Source: Natronohydrobacter sp. (GTDB lineage Bacteria > Pseudomonadota > Alphaproteobacteria > Rhodobacterales > Rhodobacteraceae). From it: a DNA stretch of 38,430 nt. The notes under the pieces are model-generated. The model was not told the DNA's origin. It saw nothing but the letters and a program-made list of their open reading frames with translations, and searched no databases. The position numbers were made by a program, and so were the translations under genes. The DNA lies in assembly GCA_007116445.1 (NCBI GenBank), contig SKIM01000207.1, forward strand, positions 1-38,430, given 5' to 3'. How positions within the stretch are numbered: the first letter of the stretch is position 1; each line of letters opens with the position of its first letter. Below, in pieces: positions 1-8,437 of this stretch.

Positions 1-261
1 ATGCTCTGGGGCGATCTGGAAGCTGGACGCCTGACGCCGGAAAGCATGGCGCAAGACCTGCCGCGCTTGCCCAAGACCATAGATTTCACCGTCGATTACC
101 TGCGCACTGGACTACCGCGCGACGCCTATGCCCGCGCCCGCGTCAACCGCTCGGGCCGACGCTATGCCAGCGTCCATGTCGAGGCCTGGCAGGACAACCG
201 CGCGCGACTGTTTGCACAGGCCACAGGTCATTTCCTGATGCCGCAACGCGCGGATGGCTGA
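1..261 (+). CDS. PaaI/hotdog-fold thioesterase, C-terminal part (gene cut by window edge)
   Basis: The 86 residues visible resemble the second half of PaaI-type hotdog thioesterases, which hydrolyse acyl-CoA thioesters. The segment around residues 26-60 (TIDFTVDYLR, then ARARVNRSGRRYA) matches the central-helix-to-strand region of that fold, and the strand near residues 66-78 (DNRARLFAQATGHFLM) matches its usual end. The frame is open to base 1, so the true start and the catalytic Asp/Asn region probably lie upstream, and the methionine at base 1 is likely internal. The stop overlaps the next gene by 8 bases (ATGGCTGA), which suggests translational coupling to the MATE transporter. Substrate unknown; the family call is moderately sure. 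Confidence 0.7.
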   Translation: MLWGDLEAGRLTPESMAQDLPRLPKTIDFTVDYLRTGLPRDAYARARVNRSGRRYASVHVEAWQDNRARLFAQATGHFLMPQRADG

Positions 262-1573
262 CACGGATCTCAGCGACCGGCGGATCCTGAAGATCGCCGT
301 TCCCATCGTGCTGGCCAATCTCTCGGTGCCGCTTCTGGGCGCGGTCGATACAGGCGTGGTCGGGCAGATGGGTGACGCCGCCCCGATTGGGGCCGTGGGG
401 CTTGGCGCAATCATTCTTGCCTCGATCTACTGGATTTTCGGATTTCTGCGCATGGGCACGACGGGGCTCGTCGCGCAGGCGACCGGCGCGGGCGATCTGG
501 CCGAAAGCGGCGCGATCCTGACACGCGGCGTGATGATCGGGCTTGCTGCGGGTGCGGTGATGGTCGCAGGCCAGGCCCTGATCATCTGGGGCGCGTTTCG
601 AATCGCGCCTGCCAGCGTCGAGGTCGAGGCGCTCACCCGCGACTACCTCGCCATCCGCATCTGGGGCGCGCCCGCAACGATTGCGCTTTACGCGGTCAAT
701 GGCTGGCTGATCGCGACCGAGCGCACGCGCGCGGTGCTGGTCTTGCAGCTCTGGATGAACGGGCTGAACATTGCGCTCGATCTGTGGTTCGTGCTGGGCC
801 TCGGCTGGGGCGTGCAGGGCGTGGCGATTGCGACCCTGATCGCAGAACTGAGCGCGCTGGCACTGGGGCTGTGGCTCTGCCGTGCAGCGTTTTCGGGGGC
901 GCAGTGGCGCAACTGGGCGCGGGTCTTCGACCGCGTACGCCTCACGCGCATGTGGGTCGTGAATTCCGACATCATGTTGCGCACAGTCCTGTTGCAGGGC
1001 GCGATGACGGGATTTCTTTTCGTCTCGGCGGGGTTTGGCGATGTGCAACTCGCGGCCAATCAGGTGCTCTGGCAATTCCTGATGATCACCGCATATGCGC
1101 TGGATGGCTTCGCCTTTGCCGCCGAAGCACTGGTCGGGCAAGCCGCAGGCGCGCGCAGGGTGGCGATGATGCGCCGCGCAAGCCTGCGCGCAAGCCGCAT
1201 GGCGCTGATCGCATCAGGGGTGATGGCCATGGGATTCTGGGGGGGCGGGCCATGGGCAATTGATCTGATGACCACATCGCCAGAGGTGCGCGCGGCCGCG
1301 CGCGACTTCCTGCCCTTCGTCGTCGCACTCTCGGTGCTGGGCGTCGGGGCCTATATGCTTGACGGGATCTTCATCGGCGCAACCGGCACGCGCGAGATGC
1401 GCAATACAGTCGCGCTGGCAGTTGCGGTTTACGCATTGATCCTGTTGGTGTTCGTGCCGGTCTGGGGGAATATGGCGCTTTGGGGGGCGCTCATCGTGCT
1501 AAATCTGCTGCGCGGTGTCTTGCTCGGGCTGCTTTATCCGCATCTGGAAGCCCGCGTCGCAAAGGGGGTCTAG
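254..1573 (+). CDS. MATE family multidrug/metabolite efflux transporter (DinF-like)
   Basis: A 439-residue inner-membrane protein with about twelve hydrophobic segments in two six-helix halves, the layout and length of MATE antiporters, which export cationic or organic compounds using a sodium or proton gradient. The N-terminal region (ILKIAVPIVLANLSVPLLGAV, then DTGVVGQMG) carries the conserved first-helix pattern of the DinF-like subfamily. The start overlaps the end of the thioesterase gene by 8 bases and has only a weak ribosome binding site, so it is probably translated by coupling. The reading frame ends at a terminator-like region. Substrate cannot be told from sequence. Confidence 0.9.
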   Translation: MADTDLSDRRILKIAVPIVLANLSVPLLGAVDTGVVGQMGDAAPIGAVGLGAIILASIYWIFGFLRMGTTGLVAQATGAGDLAESGAILTRGVMIGLAAGAVMVAGQALIIWGAFRIAPASVEVEALTRDYLAIRIWGAPATIALYAVNGWLIATERTRAVLVLQLWMNGLNIALDLWFVLGLGWGVQGVAIATLIAELSALALGLWLCRAAFSGAQWRNWARVFDRVRLTRMWVVNSDIMLRTVLLQGAMTGFLFVSAGFGDVQLAANQVLWQFLMITAYALDGFAFAAEALVGQAAGARRVAMMRRASLRASRMALIASGVMAMGFWGGGPWAIDLMTTSPEVRAAARDFLPFVVALSVLGVGAYMLDGIFIGATGTREMRNTVALAVAVYALILLVFVPVWGNMALWGALIVLNLLRGVLLGLLYPHLEARVAKGV

Positions 1574-1635
1574 GGGCGCTGCCCCTCTGCGGCCAGAGGC
1601 CGCATTCACCCCGGGATATATGAACAAGGATGAAA
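1573..1635. terminator. Two stem-loops plus a Rhodobacteraceae-type gene-end tail between convergent genes
   Basis: Right after the MATE stop come a small stem (GGGGC-GCT-GCCCC, 1573-1585) and a second perfect stem (TGCGGCC-AGA-GGCCGCA, 1588-1604). They are followed by CCCCGGGATATATGAACA and AGGATGAAAGA. There is no long T-run. From memory, the arrangement of short GC stems followed by a CCCCGGGATATnTG...AAGATGAAAG tail recurs behind genes in many Rhodobacteraceae genomes. It lies between the MATE gene and convergent pyrD and may end both transcripts. Confidence 0.5.
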
Positions 1636-1637
1636 GA

Positions 1638-2696
1638 TCAGAGCCATTCGTCGCGTCCGGTGCCGACAGCATCTGACAATGTCGTGAACCCGTCGCGGTC
1701 GAGCAGAGCGAGCAGGCCGCGATTGATCTCGGAGACGAGCGAAAGCCCTTGATAGCTGAGCGCAGTATAGAGCTGCACCACTGTCGCCCCGGCACGAATC
1801 TTCGCATAGGCGTGTTCGGCTGTGGAAATTCCGCCCACGCCAATCAGCGGCATCCTGCCTGCCGTGAGCTGTGACAACCGCGCAAGAATGCGTGTCGAAG
1901 GCTCGAAGAGCGGTGCGCCGGAGAGCCCGCCCTTTTCATGAGCATGCCTGCTTTTCAACCCGTCACGCGCGAGTGTGGTATTTGTAGCAATGATGGCATC
2001 CACACCGCCTTCGGAGGCGACCTCTGCCAGTTCGGCAAGATCACGCTCTGCGAGGTCCGGGGCGATTTTGAGAAAGACGGGGATCGGGCGTTCGAGCGCC
2101 GACCGCGCATGCATCACACCTTCGAGCAAGGCTCCAAGAGCGGCAGCGCCTTGCAGGTCTCGCAAGGATTCGGTGTTCGGCGACGACACGTTGATCGTCG
2201 CGAAGTCGATATGCGCGCCGCAGGTGGCAAGCACGGAAGCGAAATCCTGCGCGCGATCCGCACTGTCCTTGTTCGCCCCCAGATTAAGACCAAGGATCAT
2301 GCCTTCGGGGCGCTTGGCCAGTCGCGCGGCAATCGCAGCCGCGCCGTCATTATTGAAGCCGAAGCGATTGATCACGCCGCGATCTTTTTGCAGGCGGAAC
2401 AAGCGCGGGCGGCGATTGCCCGGCTGCGCGTAGGGTGTGGCGGCGCCGACTTCGACGAAACCAAATCCAACGCGGGAGAGCCCGCGCAAGGCTGCCGCAT
2501 TCTTGTCAAACCCCGCAGCCAGTCCCACGGGATTTGGAATATCCAGTCCCGCCAGCCTGACCTTCAGGCGCGGCGATAGGACTGGGGCAGGCATCGGCAC
2601 CACACCTGAACGCAGCGCCGTGAGTGCCACGCCATGCGCTCTTTCAGGATCTAGGCGACGCAAAAACGCAAGCCCGGTCCGTTCGAGTATGTTCAT
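1638..2696 (-). CDS. pyrD: Quinone-dependent dihydroorotate dehydrogenase (class 2)
   Basis: The 352-residue product is the membrane-associated, FMN-containing enzyme that oxidises dihydroorotate to orotate with quinone in pyrimidine synthesis. Signatures seen: an N-terminal amphipathic segment ([21 protein letters not shown]) that marks class 2; the FMN-site strand [28 protein letters not shown], whose serine is the class 2 catalytic base; KIAPDL; and TNTT followed by GGLSG. The frame is open further upstream to 2822, but the methionine at 2696 matches the family start. It overlaps the DUF952 stop by four bases (ATGA), which indicates coupled translation. It converges on the MATE gene. Confidence 0.97.
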   Translation of the reverse strand: MNILERTGLAFLRRLDPERAHGVALTALRSGVVPMPAPVLSPRLKVRLAGLDIPNPVGLAAGFDKNAAALRGLSRVGFGFVEVGAATPYAQPGNRRPRLFRLQKDRGVINRFGFNNDGAAAIAARLAKRPEGMILGLNLGANKDSADRAQDFASVLATCGAHIDFATINVSSPNTESLRDLQGAAALGALLEGVMHARSALERPIPVFLKIAPDLAERDLAELAEVASEGGVDAIIATNTTLARDGLKSRHAHEKGGLSGAPLFEPSTRILARLSQLTAGRMPLIGVGGISTAEHAYAKIRAGATVVQLYTALSYQGLSLVSEINRGLLALLDRDGFTTLSDAVGTGRDEWL

Positions 2697-3031
2697 ATCA
2701 GCCCCTCGGGAAAAATATGGCCGCTGGCACCGAGCGGCAATGCCTTGTCCCAGGTCACATCCGAGAGGCGCAAGGGACGGTAAAGATGCGGAAACAGCGC
2801 GCCCCCGCGCGATGGCTCCCATTTCAGCTCCGGGCCAAGATCATCAGCACGAACCGCCACAATGACCAGATTACTTTCCTGCGTGAAATGCCGCGCAGCC
2901 GTTTCCATCACCTGCTGCGCAGTCGAGAAATGGATATAGCCATCAGAGATATCGACGGGTGCGCCAAGGGTCTCGCCTCTGGCCACCAGATCGTCCCATT
3001 CAGCGCGGCGGAAAATCTTGTAAATCAGCAT
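2693..3031 (-). CDS. DUF952 family protein
   Basis: A 112-residue soluble protein that matches the DUF952 family: N-terminal [13 protein letters not shown], then [19 protein letters not shown] and [13 protein letters not shown]. The [10 protein letters not shown] stretch is the family hallmark. DUF952 proteins are predicted to have an ADP-ribosyltransferase-like fold, but function is unknown. It is the first gene of a two-gene unit with pyrD (4-base overlap). The frame stays open upstream to 3424, but the family alignment begins at the methionine at 3031, and a -35/-10 pair lies immediately before it. That places the transcript start almost at the start codon. Confidence 0.9.
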   Translation of the reverse strand: MLIYKIFRRAEWDDLVARGETLGAPVDISDGYIHFSTAQQVMETAARHFTQESNLVIVAVRADDLGPELKWEPSRGGALFPHLYRPLRLSDVTWDKALPLGASGHIFPEGLI

Positions 3032-3038
3032 GGCACGT

Positions 3039-3067
3039 CTTTTGCCCAAAGCTGCGGAGGGCGTCAA
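3039..3067 (-). promoter_or_regulatory. Candidate promoter for DUF952-pyrD, possibly leaderless
   Basis: On the minus strand there is TTGACG (3067-3062), a 17-base spacer, then CAAAAG (3044-3039). The -35 matches the sigma-70 consensus at five of six positions and the -10 at three of six. Transcription would begin about base 3032, next to the ATG at 3031, giving a leaderless or nearly leaderless mRNA. No Shine-Dalgarno sequence is visible before this ATG, which agrees with that reading. Confidence 0.4.
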
Positions 3068-3377
3068 TCTCTGAGAACGCGATCTGGCGAAAGGGCAAGG
3101 GCCTGCCGACGATGCGTCGGTTCCATATCCGACTGGCAATGCTGTTTTGAAATATTGCCACCGCCCCTCTGCCGAGCATGGATCCTCGACTGTCGCAAGA
3201 TATGCTGCTGGACACGCATCAAACGCCGCCCAATCAGGCTGACCCGAAGGCACACCAATCATGAGTTCACTCATCAACACGGAGATGATACGCCCTAGCA
3301 TCGGGTCTGGAATGCACTGTCTGGTTGATTGCGGGCATCGAAAATCAGGTGCATCACAGCTTGCCACTATCGCTGTG
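3068..3377. other. Gene-free gap of about 300 bases with an unexplained open frame
   Basis: No recognisable gene, tRNA or mobile element is seen here. The minus frame continuous with the DUF952 gene stays open throughout, and an in-frame ATG at 3268 would add about 79 residues beginning MSELMIGVPSGQPDWAAFD. That stretch has no family resemblance I recognise and no clear ribosome binding site. It is more likely non-coding or decayed sequence than a gene. Confidence 0.4.
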
Positions 3378-3833
3378 CTAGAGTGGCCCGGACAGGCGTT
3401 CCTCGCTGAGCAGGACATTGGCATCGACCGCGCCGACCCCCGGCAAGGTCATGATCCGGCGGCGCAACACACGTTCGAAATCGGCCAGATCACGCGCCAC
3501 CACCCGCAGCCGGTAGTCATAGAGCCCGAGCACATGCTGCACGCTCTGGACTTCGGGGATGGCCACAACGGCACGTTCAAAATCCGCCAGCGCGACGCGG
3601 CCCTTGGCTGCGAGGCTGATCCCGAGAAAGACTGTAACCCCGAAGCCCAATGCCTCCAGGTCGAGATCGACGCGCTGGCGCGCGATCACCCCAGCTTCGC
3701 GAAGCCGCTTTACGCGCCGCCATGCTGCAGGCTGGCTCAGCCCGAGCTTTCGACCCAGCGCGCCGGCACTCTGCGTGGCATCTTCGCTCAGAGCGCGCAA
3801 AATTTCACGGTCCAGATCATCGAGCGTGATCAT
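3378..3833 (-). CDS. Lrp/AsnC family transcriptional regulator
   Basis: A 151-residue regulator. Residues 4-50 form the winged helix-turn-helix (LDDLDREILRALSED, then LGRKLGLSQPAAWRRVKRL), and residues about 65-140 form the RAM/AsnC ligand-binding domain (VQHVLGLYDYRLRVVARDL). Such proteins bind amino acids and assemble as dimers to octamers on DNA. It lies 40 bases downstream of a second Lrp gene, both on the minus strand and pointing away from ilvC, so control of branched-chain amino-acid synthesis is a reasonable inference. Target and ligand are not shown by the sequence. The ribosome binding site is weak. Confidence 0.92.
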   Translation of the reverse strand: MITLDDLDREILRALSEDATQSAGALGRKLGLSQPAAWRRVKRLREAGVIARQRVDLDLEALGFGVTVFLGISLAAKGRVALADFERAVVAIPEVQSVQHVLGLYDYRLRVVARDLADFERVLRRRIMTLPGVGAVDANVLLSEERLSGPL

Positions 3834-3873
3834 AGGCGCAGTGTCATCTTGGATATTTGGGATACCAGAATGA

Positions 3874-4332
3874 TCACAATGGAAGGCTCCCTTCGGATTT
3901 GATGTCGGAGAGGTGCATCAGTGCTTCGAGATCGGAGATATGGGGCAAGGCCAGAATTCTGTCGCGATACAGTTCACGGTAATGGGCCATATCGCGCGCG
4001 ATGACATTCAGACGCATATCGACACGACCCAGAAAACTCTGGATTTCCAGAACCTCGGGCACAAGGCGGGCCGCGGAGGTGAATTCTTCAAAGGCGCGCG
4101 GGGTGGTCTTGTCCAGCGTAATACGCAGGCTGACTTCTACCTCATAGCCGAGCGCGCGCCAGTTGATCACAGCGCGCTGGCCACGCAGGATGCCGGCGCT
4201 GCGCAGCCGCTCCAGCCTGCGCCAGCACGTCGCCTCGGTCACATGGGCGCGAGCTGCAAGCTCCGCCGTGCTGGCCTCGGGTGTAGCGATAAGCTGACGG
4301 AGCAGCCTGCGATCACTGTCGTCAATACGAAT
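3874..4332 (-). CDS. Lrp/AsnC family regulator with an apparent ATT start codon
   Basis: The frame encodes a complete 152-residue Lrp/AsnC regulator: N-terminal helix RIDDSDRRLLRQL, helix-turn-helix ending in TEATCWRRLERLRSAGI, and the ligand-binding domain with QSFLGRVDMRLNVIARDM. The first ordinary in-frame start is GTG at 4242, but using it would remove roughly the first 30 residues, including most of the DNA-binding helices. No ATG, GTG or TTG exists in frame between the stop at 4368-4366 and that GTG. ATT at 4332-4330 gives exactly the expected N-terminus and has GGAG at 4343-4340, seven bases upstream. Alternatively, one extra A in the A5 run at 4339-4335 puts an ATG at 4345 out of frame. 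Divergent from ilvC, hence a likely regulator of it. Confidence 0.8.
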   Translation of the reverse strand: MRIDDSDRRLLRQLIATPEASTAELAARAHVTEATCWRRLERLRSAGILRGQRAVINWRALGYEVEVSLRITLDKTTPRAFEEFTSAARLVPEVLEIQSFLGRVDMRLNVIARDMAHYRELYRDRILALPHISDLEALMHLSDIKSEGSLPL

Positions 4333-4387
4333 GATTTTTCTCCATATTTTTATAAGAACGAATGTTTATTGCAGGTATATGCCATAA

Positions 4388-5488
<1,101 letters not shown>

Positions 5489-5508
5489 TTGGCGCAGATC
5501 GCAGATCA

Positions 5509-5534
5509 GGAAAGGGGGCCTCGGCCCCCTTTCC
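5509..5534. terminator. Bidirectional terminator between ilvC and a small membrane gene
   Basis: A perfect 12-base-pair stem: GGAAAGGGGGCC (5509-5520) and GGCCCCCTTTCC (5523-5534), with TC between them. It lies 21 bases after the ilvC stop and 18 bases past the end of the convergent small gene. The A-rich left arm and T-rich right arm make it usable on both strands, although the T-run after the stem is short. Confidence 0.75.
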
Positions 5535-5551
5535 CGTTTGAAGAAAGACTG

Positions 5552-5761
5552 TCAGCGCTTGGCGGTGACGAGCTCTCTGGGCTCCTGGTGCCCTTTGAGA
5601 AATGCAACACCGCCTTGCGGACCATCCTTGGCCAGCGCCGATTTGGGCACATTAGGATCAGCAGCGCGGGCTTGAACCGCTTTTTTGTTGATCAGCGCAA
5701 ACACGATCACGAAGAGCAAGGTAAACATGAACAGGACGGGGACGATCGAAGCGAAATCCAT
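5552..5761 (-). CDS. Small single-helix membrane protein, function unknown
   Basis: A 69-residue product with one clear transmembrane helix near residues 5-25 (SIVPVLFMFTLLFVIVFALIN), followed by a basic, soluble tail of about 45 residues. I do not recognise the family. The start at 5761 has a good ribosome binding site (AAGGAAA about six bases upstream), and the codon usage looks like the neighbours, so it is probably real. It converges on ilvC. It may be an accessory peptide of a membrane complex, but nothing nearby says which. Confidence 0.65.
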   Translation of the reverse strand: MDFASIVPVLFMFTLLFVIVFALINKKAVQARAADPNVPKSALAKDGPQGGVAFLKGHQEPRELVTAKR

Positions 5762-5783
5762 GTCGTTTCCTTTTCTGGTTGAG

Positions 5784-5800
5784 TGACTTGTCGACAGTCA
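5784..5800. repeat. Near-palindrome upstream of the small membrane gene
   Basis: TGACTTGTCGACAGTCA is an imperfect palindrome centred on GTCGAC, with arms TGACT/AGTCA offset by one base. It lies 22 bases before the small gene's start codon, within its probable promoter region, and could be an operator. No regulator can be assigned. Confidence 0.35.
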
Positions 5801-5869
5801 ACGTGCGCCTGCTGTTTCCGTTCCACCGCACAACCAGATCTCTGTGACGGATGCCCGAACTGTGCAGTT

Positions 5870-6475
5870 TCAGTCAGGCATTTCGCTGGCAGGTATCACC
5901 GGAAAGAACCTGCCTGACGACCAAAGGCCAAACCAGTCGCGGCCCTCATGCGGCTCTGTCACGCCCAGCTCGACCAAACGATAAAAGCTTTTGCGGTCAA
6001 TCAGCGCCTCCAGTCCGGCGCGGACCATGACGTAGGGCGCAGGCTCGCCTGTTTGCGGGTCGCGGGTGACGCGGAGGGGCGCGTCTGGCCCGGCGACAGT
6101 TTCGTCGCCCAGATTGGTCACAAAGGTCAGCCGTTGATCCCGCCCCTGCCCTTCCGCGCGGAAATCAACCGCGACAAATGGCGCGTCATCGACGGTGATC
6201 CCGACTTTCTCGACCGGCGTGACCAGGAAATAGCGTCCATCCTCGCGCTTCAGGATCGTCGAAAACAGCCGCACTAGCGCCGGGCGTCCGATTGGCGTTC
6301 CTTCATAAAACCATGTCCCATCCCGCGCGATCCGCATATCCAGATCACCGCAAAAAGGCGGATCCCACAAATGCACCGGCGGCAGTCCCTTGCCCCGCGA
6401 CGCTGCGCGCGCCGCATCTGCTAGCGTGTCGGCTTTTGGTGTCACGGTATTTTGTTCGCTTGAGCTTTTTGCCAT
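5870..6475 (-). CDS. DUF1285 family protein
   Basis: A 201-residue soluble protein. The segment PPVHLWDPPFCGDLDMRIARDGTW is characteristic of the start of DUF1285, and RLFSTILKREDGRYFLVTPVEKVGI and DWFGLWSSGRFFPV continue the match. Function is unknown. An ATG at 6475 gives a 30-residue leader before the domain; an in-frame ATG further upstream (about 6526) would overlap the control region of the divergent MoxR gene and is less likely. In related bacteria, as I recall, this gene often sits beside the MoxR-DUF58 cluster, as here. Confidence 0.88.
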   Translation of the reverse strand: MAKSSSEQNTVTPKADTLADAARAASRGKGLPPVHLWDPPFCGDLDMRIARDGTWFYEGTPIGRPALVRLFSTILKREDGRYFLVTPVEKVGITVDDAPFVAVDFRAEGQGRDQRLTFVTNLGDETVAGPDAPLRVTRDPQTGEPAPYVMVRAGLEALIDRKSFYRLVELGVTEPHEGRDWFGLWSSGRFFPVIPASEMPD

Positions 6476-6554
6476 TGGCCCACCATGTAATATGTCAGAC
6501 AGTAAAGATAGGGCAGCATTGTCCATCGTCACGCACAGGACAAGGACCGCAGAT

Positions 6555-7562
6555 ATGACGACACAGGCTGAATTGGTCTCGGAAATCGAGGCGCTGGGCG
6601 ACAAGCTGGCCGAGGCGCGTAACAGCATCAATCGCCGGTTCATCGGGCAGAAGCGGGTTGTGGACCTGACGTTAACGGCGATGCTATGCGGTGGACATGG
6701 ATTGCTGATCGGCCTGCCCGGTCTGGGCAAGACTCGGTTGGTGGATACGCTTTCGACCGTGATGGGACTGCGGGGCAGTCGGATCCAGTTCACGCCCGAT
6801 CTGATGCCCGCCGATATTCTGGGGTCAGAGGTTCTGGATGTCGCTGAGGATGGCAAACGCGCCTTCCGTTTCATCGAAGGGCCTATTTTCTGTCAGCTGC
6901 TGATGGCCGATGAGATCAACCGCGCCAGCCCGCGCACGCAGGCCGCGCTCTTGCAGGCCATGCAGGAAGGTGAAGTCACTGTCGCGGGCGCCCATCATGC
7001 GCTGGAGCGCCCCTTTCATGTGCTCGCCACCCAAAACCCGATTGAACAGGAAGGCACCTATCCCTTGCCCGAAGCGCAGCTGGACCGGTTCCTTGTCCAG
7101 ATCGATGTGGAATATCCCGATCGCGCCACTGAACGCGATATCCTGCTGGCGACGACGGGCGAAGGCGAAGGCGAAGCGCATGAGGTATTCAGCGCGAGCG
7201 ACCTGCTCACGGCACAACGCCTGTTGCGGCGCATGCCAGTGGGCGAGGGTGTCGTGGATGCCATCCTTGATCTGGTGCGCGCCTGCCGCCCGAATGAAGC
7301 TGACGCCCATCCCGCCGTGAAAGACACGGTCAGCTGGGGGCCGGGCCCTCGCGCCGCGCAAGCGCTGATGTTGACAGTCCGGGCGCGCGCGCTGCTCGAC
7401 GGGCGGCTGGTGCCTTCGGTCGAAGATGTGGCGGCCATGGCGCGGCCGGTTCTGCTGCACCGCATGGCGCTTGGGTTTGCAGCCCGGGCGCGCGGCGAAA
7501 ATCTTGGTGCCGTCATTGACCGTGTGACCGAAACCGCCACCCGGATCGAGGTGGCAGCTTGA
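6555..7562 (+). CDS. MoxR-family AAA+ ATPase
   Basis: A 335-residue AAA+ ATPase of the MoxR group, chaperone-like proteins that remodel or activate partner proteins with von Willebrand A domains. Walker A is GLPGLGKT at residues 53-60 and Walker B is LLMADE at 115-120, followed by INRASPRTQAALLQAMQE and the sensor region LATQNPIEQEGTYPLPEAQLDRF. The start at 6555 has AAGGA eight bases upstream; an earlier in-frame ATG at 6492 has none. It opens a four-gene unit, with its stop overlapping the DUF58 start by four bases (TTGA). The partner is presumably the DUF58 product or the von Willebrand-like membrane proteins that follow. Confidence 0.95.
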   Translation: MTTQAELVSEIEALGDKLAEARNSINRRFIGQKRVVDLTLTAMLCGGHGLLIGLPGLGKTRLVDTLSTVMGLRGSRIQFTPDLMPADILGSEVLDVAEDGKRAFRFIEGPIFCQLLMADEINRASPRTQAALLQAMQEGEVTVAGAHHALERPFHVLATQNPIEQEGTYPLPEAQLDRFLVQIDVEYPDRATERDILLATTGEGEGEAHEVFSASDLLTAQRLLRRMPVGEGVVDAILDLVRACRPNEADAHPAVKDTVSWGPGPRAAQALMLTVRARALLDGRLVPSVEDVAAMARPVLLHRMALGFAARARGENLGAVIDRVTETATRIEVAA

Positions 7563-8437
7563 CCCTTTCGACGACGCTGCGCGCCCAGGCAGAGGGGCTG
7601 GCCACGCCGCTTCCTGCGCTTCTTGCCCAGGCTGATCAGCTTGCGGCCTCGGTTCTGCCTGGTGCACATGGGCGCAAACGGGCCGGATATGGCGATGAAT
7701 TCTGGCAATATCGTCAGGCGACCTCCGGCGATTGGGGTGCTCGGATCGACTGGCGGCGCTCGGGGCGCGCGGATGTGCATTTCGTGCGCGAGACCGAATG
7801 GCAGGCGGCACAAGCCGTCACGCTCTGGGTCGATCAATCGCAGGCGATGCAGTTTACTGGCGACAAGGTGCGTGCACCCAAAGCGGACCGTGCGCGGCTT
7901 CTGGGGCTCGCGCTGGCAGTTGTGCTGATCAAGGGCGGCGAGCGGGTCGGACTGATGCCTGACCTTCCCGCGCGAGCCGGACGCGCGCAGCTTGATCCGC
8001 TCGCGCTTCACCTTGTGCGCGCAGAACCCCGCGAAGATTACGGCACGCCGCCGGACGCGCTTCTGCCGACCCATTCGCAGGTGGTGTTTCTGTCGGATTT
8101 TCTGGGCGATCCCGGTCAGTTGGAACTCTGCGTCGCGCGCGCGGCGGATCGTGGGATCCGAGGGGCCATGGTGCAGGTTCTTGACCCGGTGGAGGAAGAA
8201 TTTCCCTATCAAGGGCGCTCGATCTTCGAATCCATGACCGGCGCGCTGCGCCACGAAACCCTGCGCGCCAATGACTTGCAGGCGCGCTACCGCGCTCGAC
8301 TGGCCGAGCGCAAGGACATGCTGGCCGGATTGGCACGCACAACAGGCTGGCAACTCCTGACGCATCACACAGATCAACCAGCGAGCGCGGCCCTGATGTG
8401 GCTCTGGCAACAGCTCGACGCTGGCCGGGGGCGCTGA
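7559..8437 (+). CDS. DUF58 domain protein (von Willebrand A-like)
   Basis: A 292-residue protein with the DUF58 core: YGDEFWQYRQATSGD and RIDWRRSGRADVHFVRETEW around residues 44-82, followed by the degenerate metal-site motif DQSQA at 92-96 (canonical DxSxS). DUF58 proteins are the regular companions of MoxR ATPases. The start is TTG at 7559, overlapping the MoxR stop as TTGA; no better start is available, so reinitiation after MoxR is likely. The C-terminal part has a typical strand-helix pattern (QVVFLSDFLGD). No transmembrane helix is seen, so it is probably cytoplasmic or peripheral. Confidence 0.93.
   Translation: MTLSTTLRAQAEGLATPLPALLAQADQLAASVLPGAHGRKRAGYGDEFWQYRQATSGDWGARIDWRRSGRADVHFVRETEWQAAQAVTLWVDQSQAMQFTGDKVRAPKADRARLLGLALAVVLIKGGERVGLMPDLPARAGRAQLDPLALHLVRAEPREDYGTPPDALLPTHSQVVFLSDFLGDPGQLELCVARAADRGIRGAMVQVLDPVEEEFPYQGRSIFESMTGALRHETLRANDLQARYRARLAERKDMLAGLARTTGWQLLTHHTDQPASAALMWLWQQLDAGRGR

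Noticed and set aside
143-1141. A 332-codon minus-strand frame opposite the MATE gene
   Set aside because: No membrane helices or domains, rich in Arg/His/Gln as antisense frames are; the MATE frame explains the region.
2697-2822. N-terminal extension of pyrD up to 2822
   Set aside because: It runs through the DUF952 gene and has no resemblance to class 2 enzymes, which begin at the chosen methionine.
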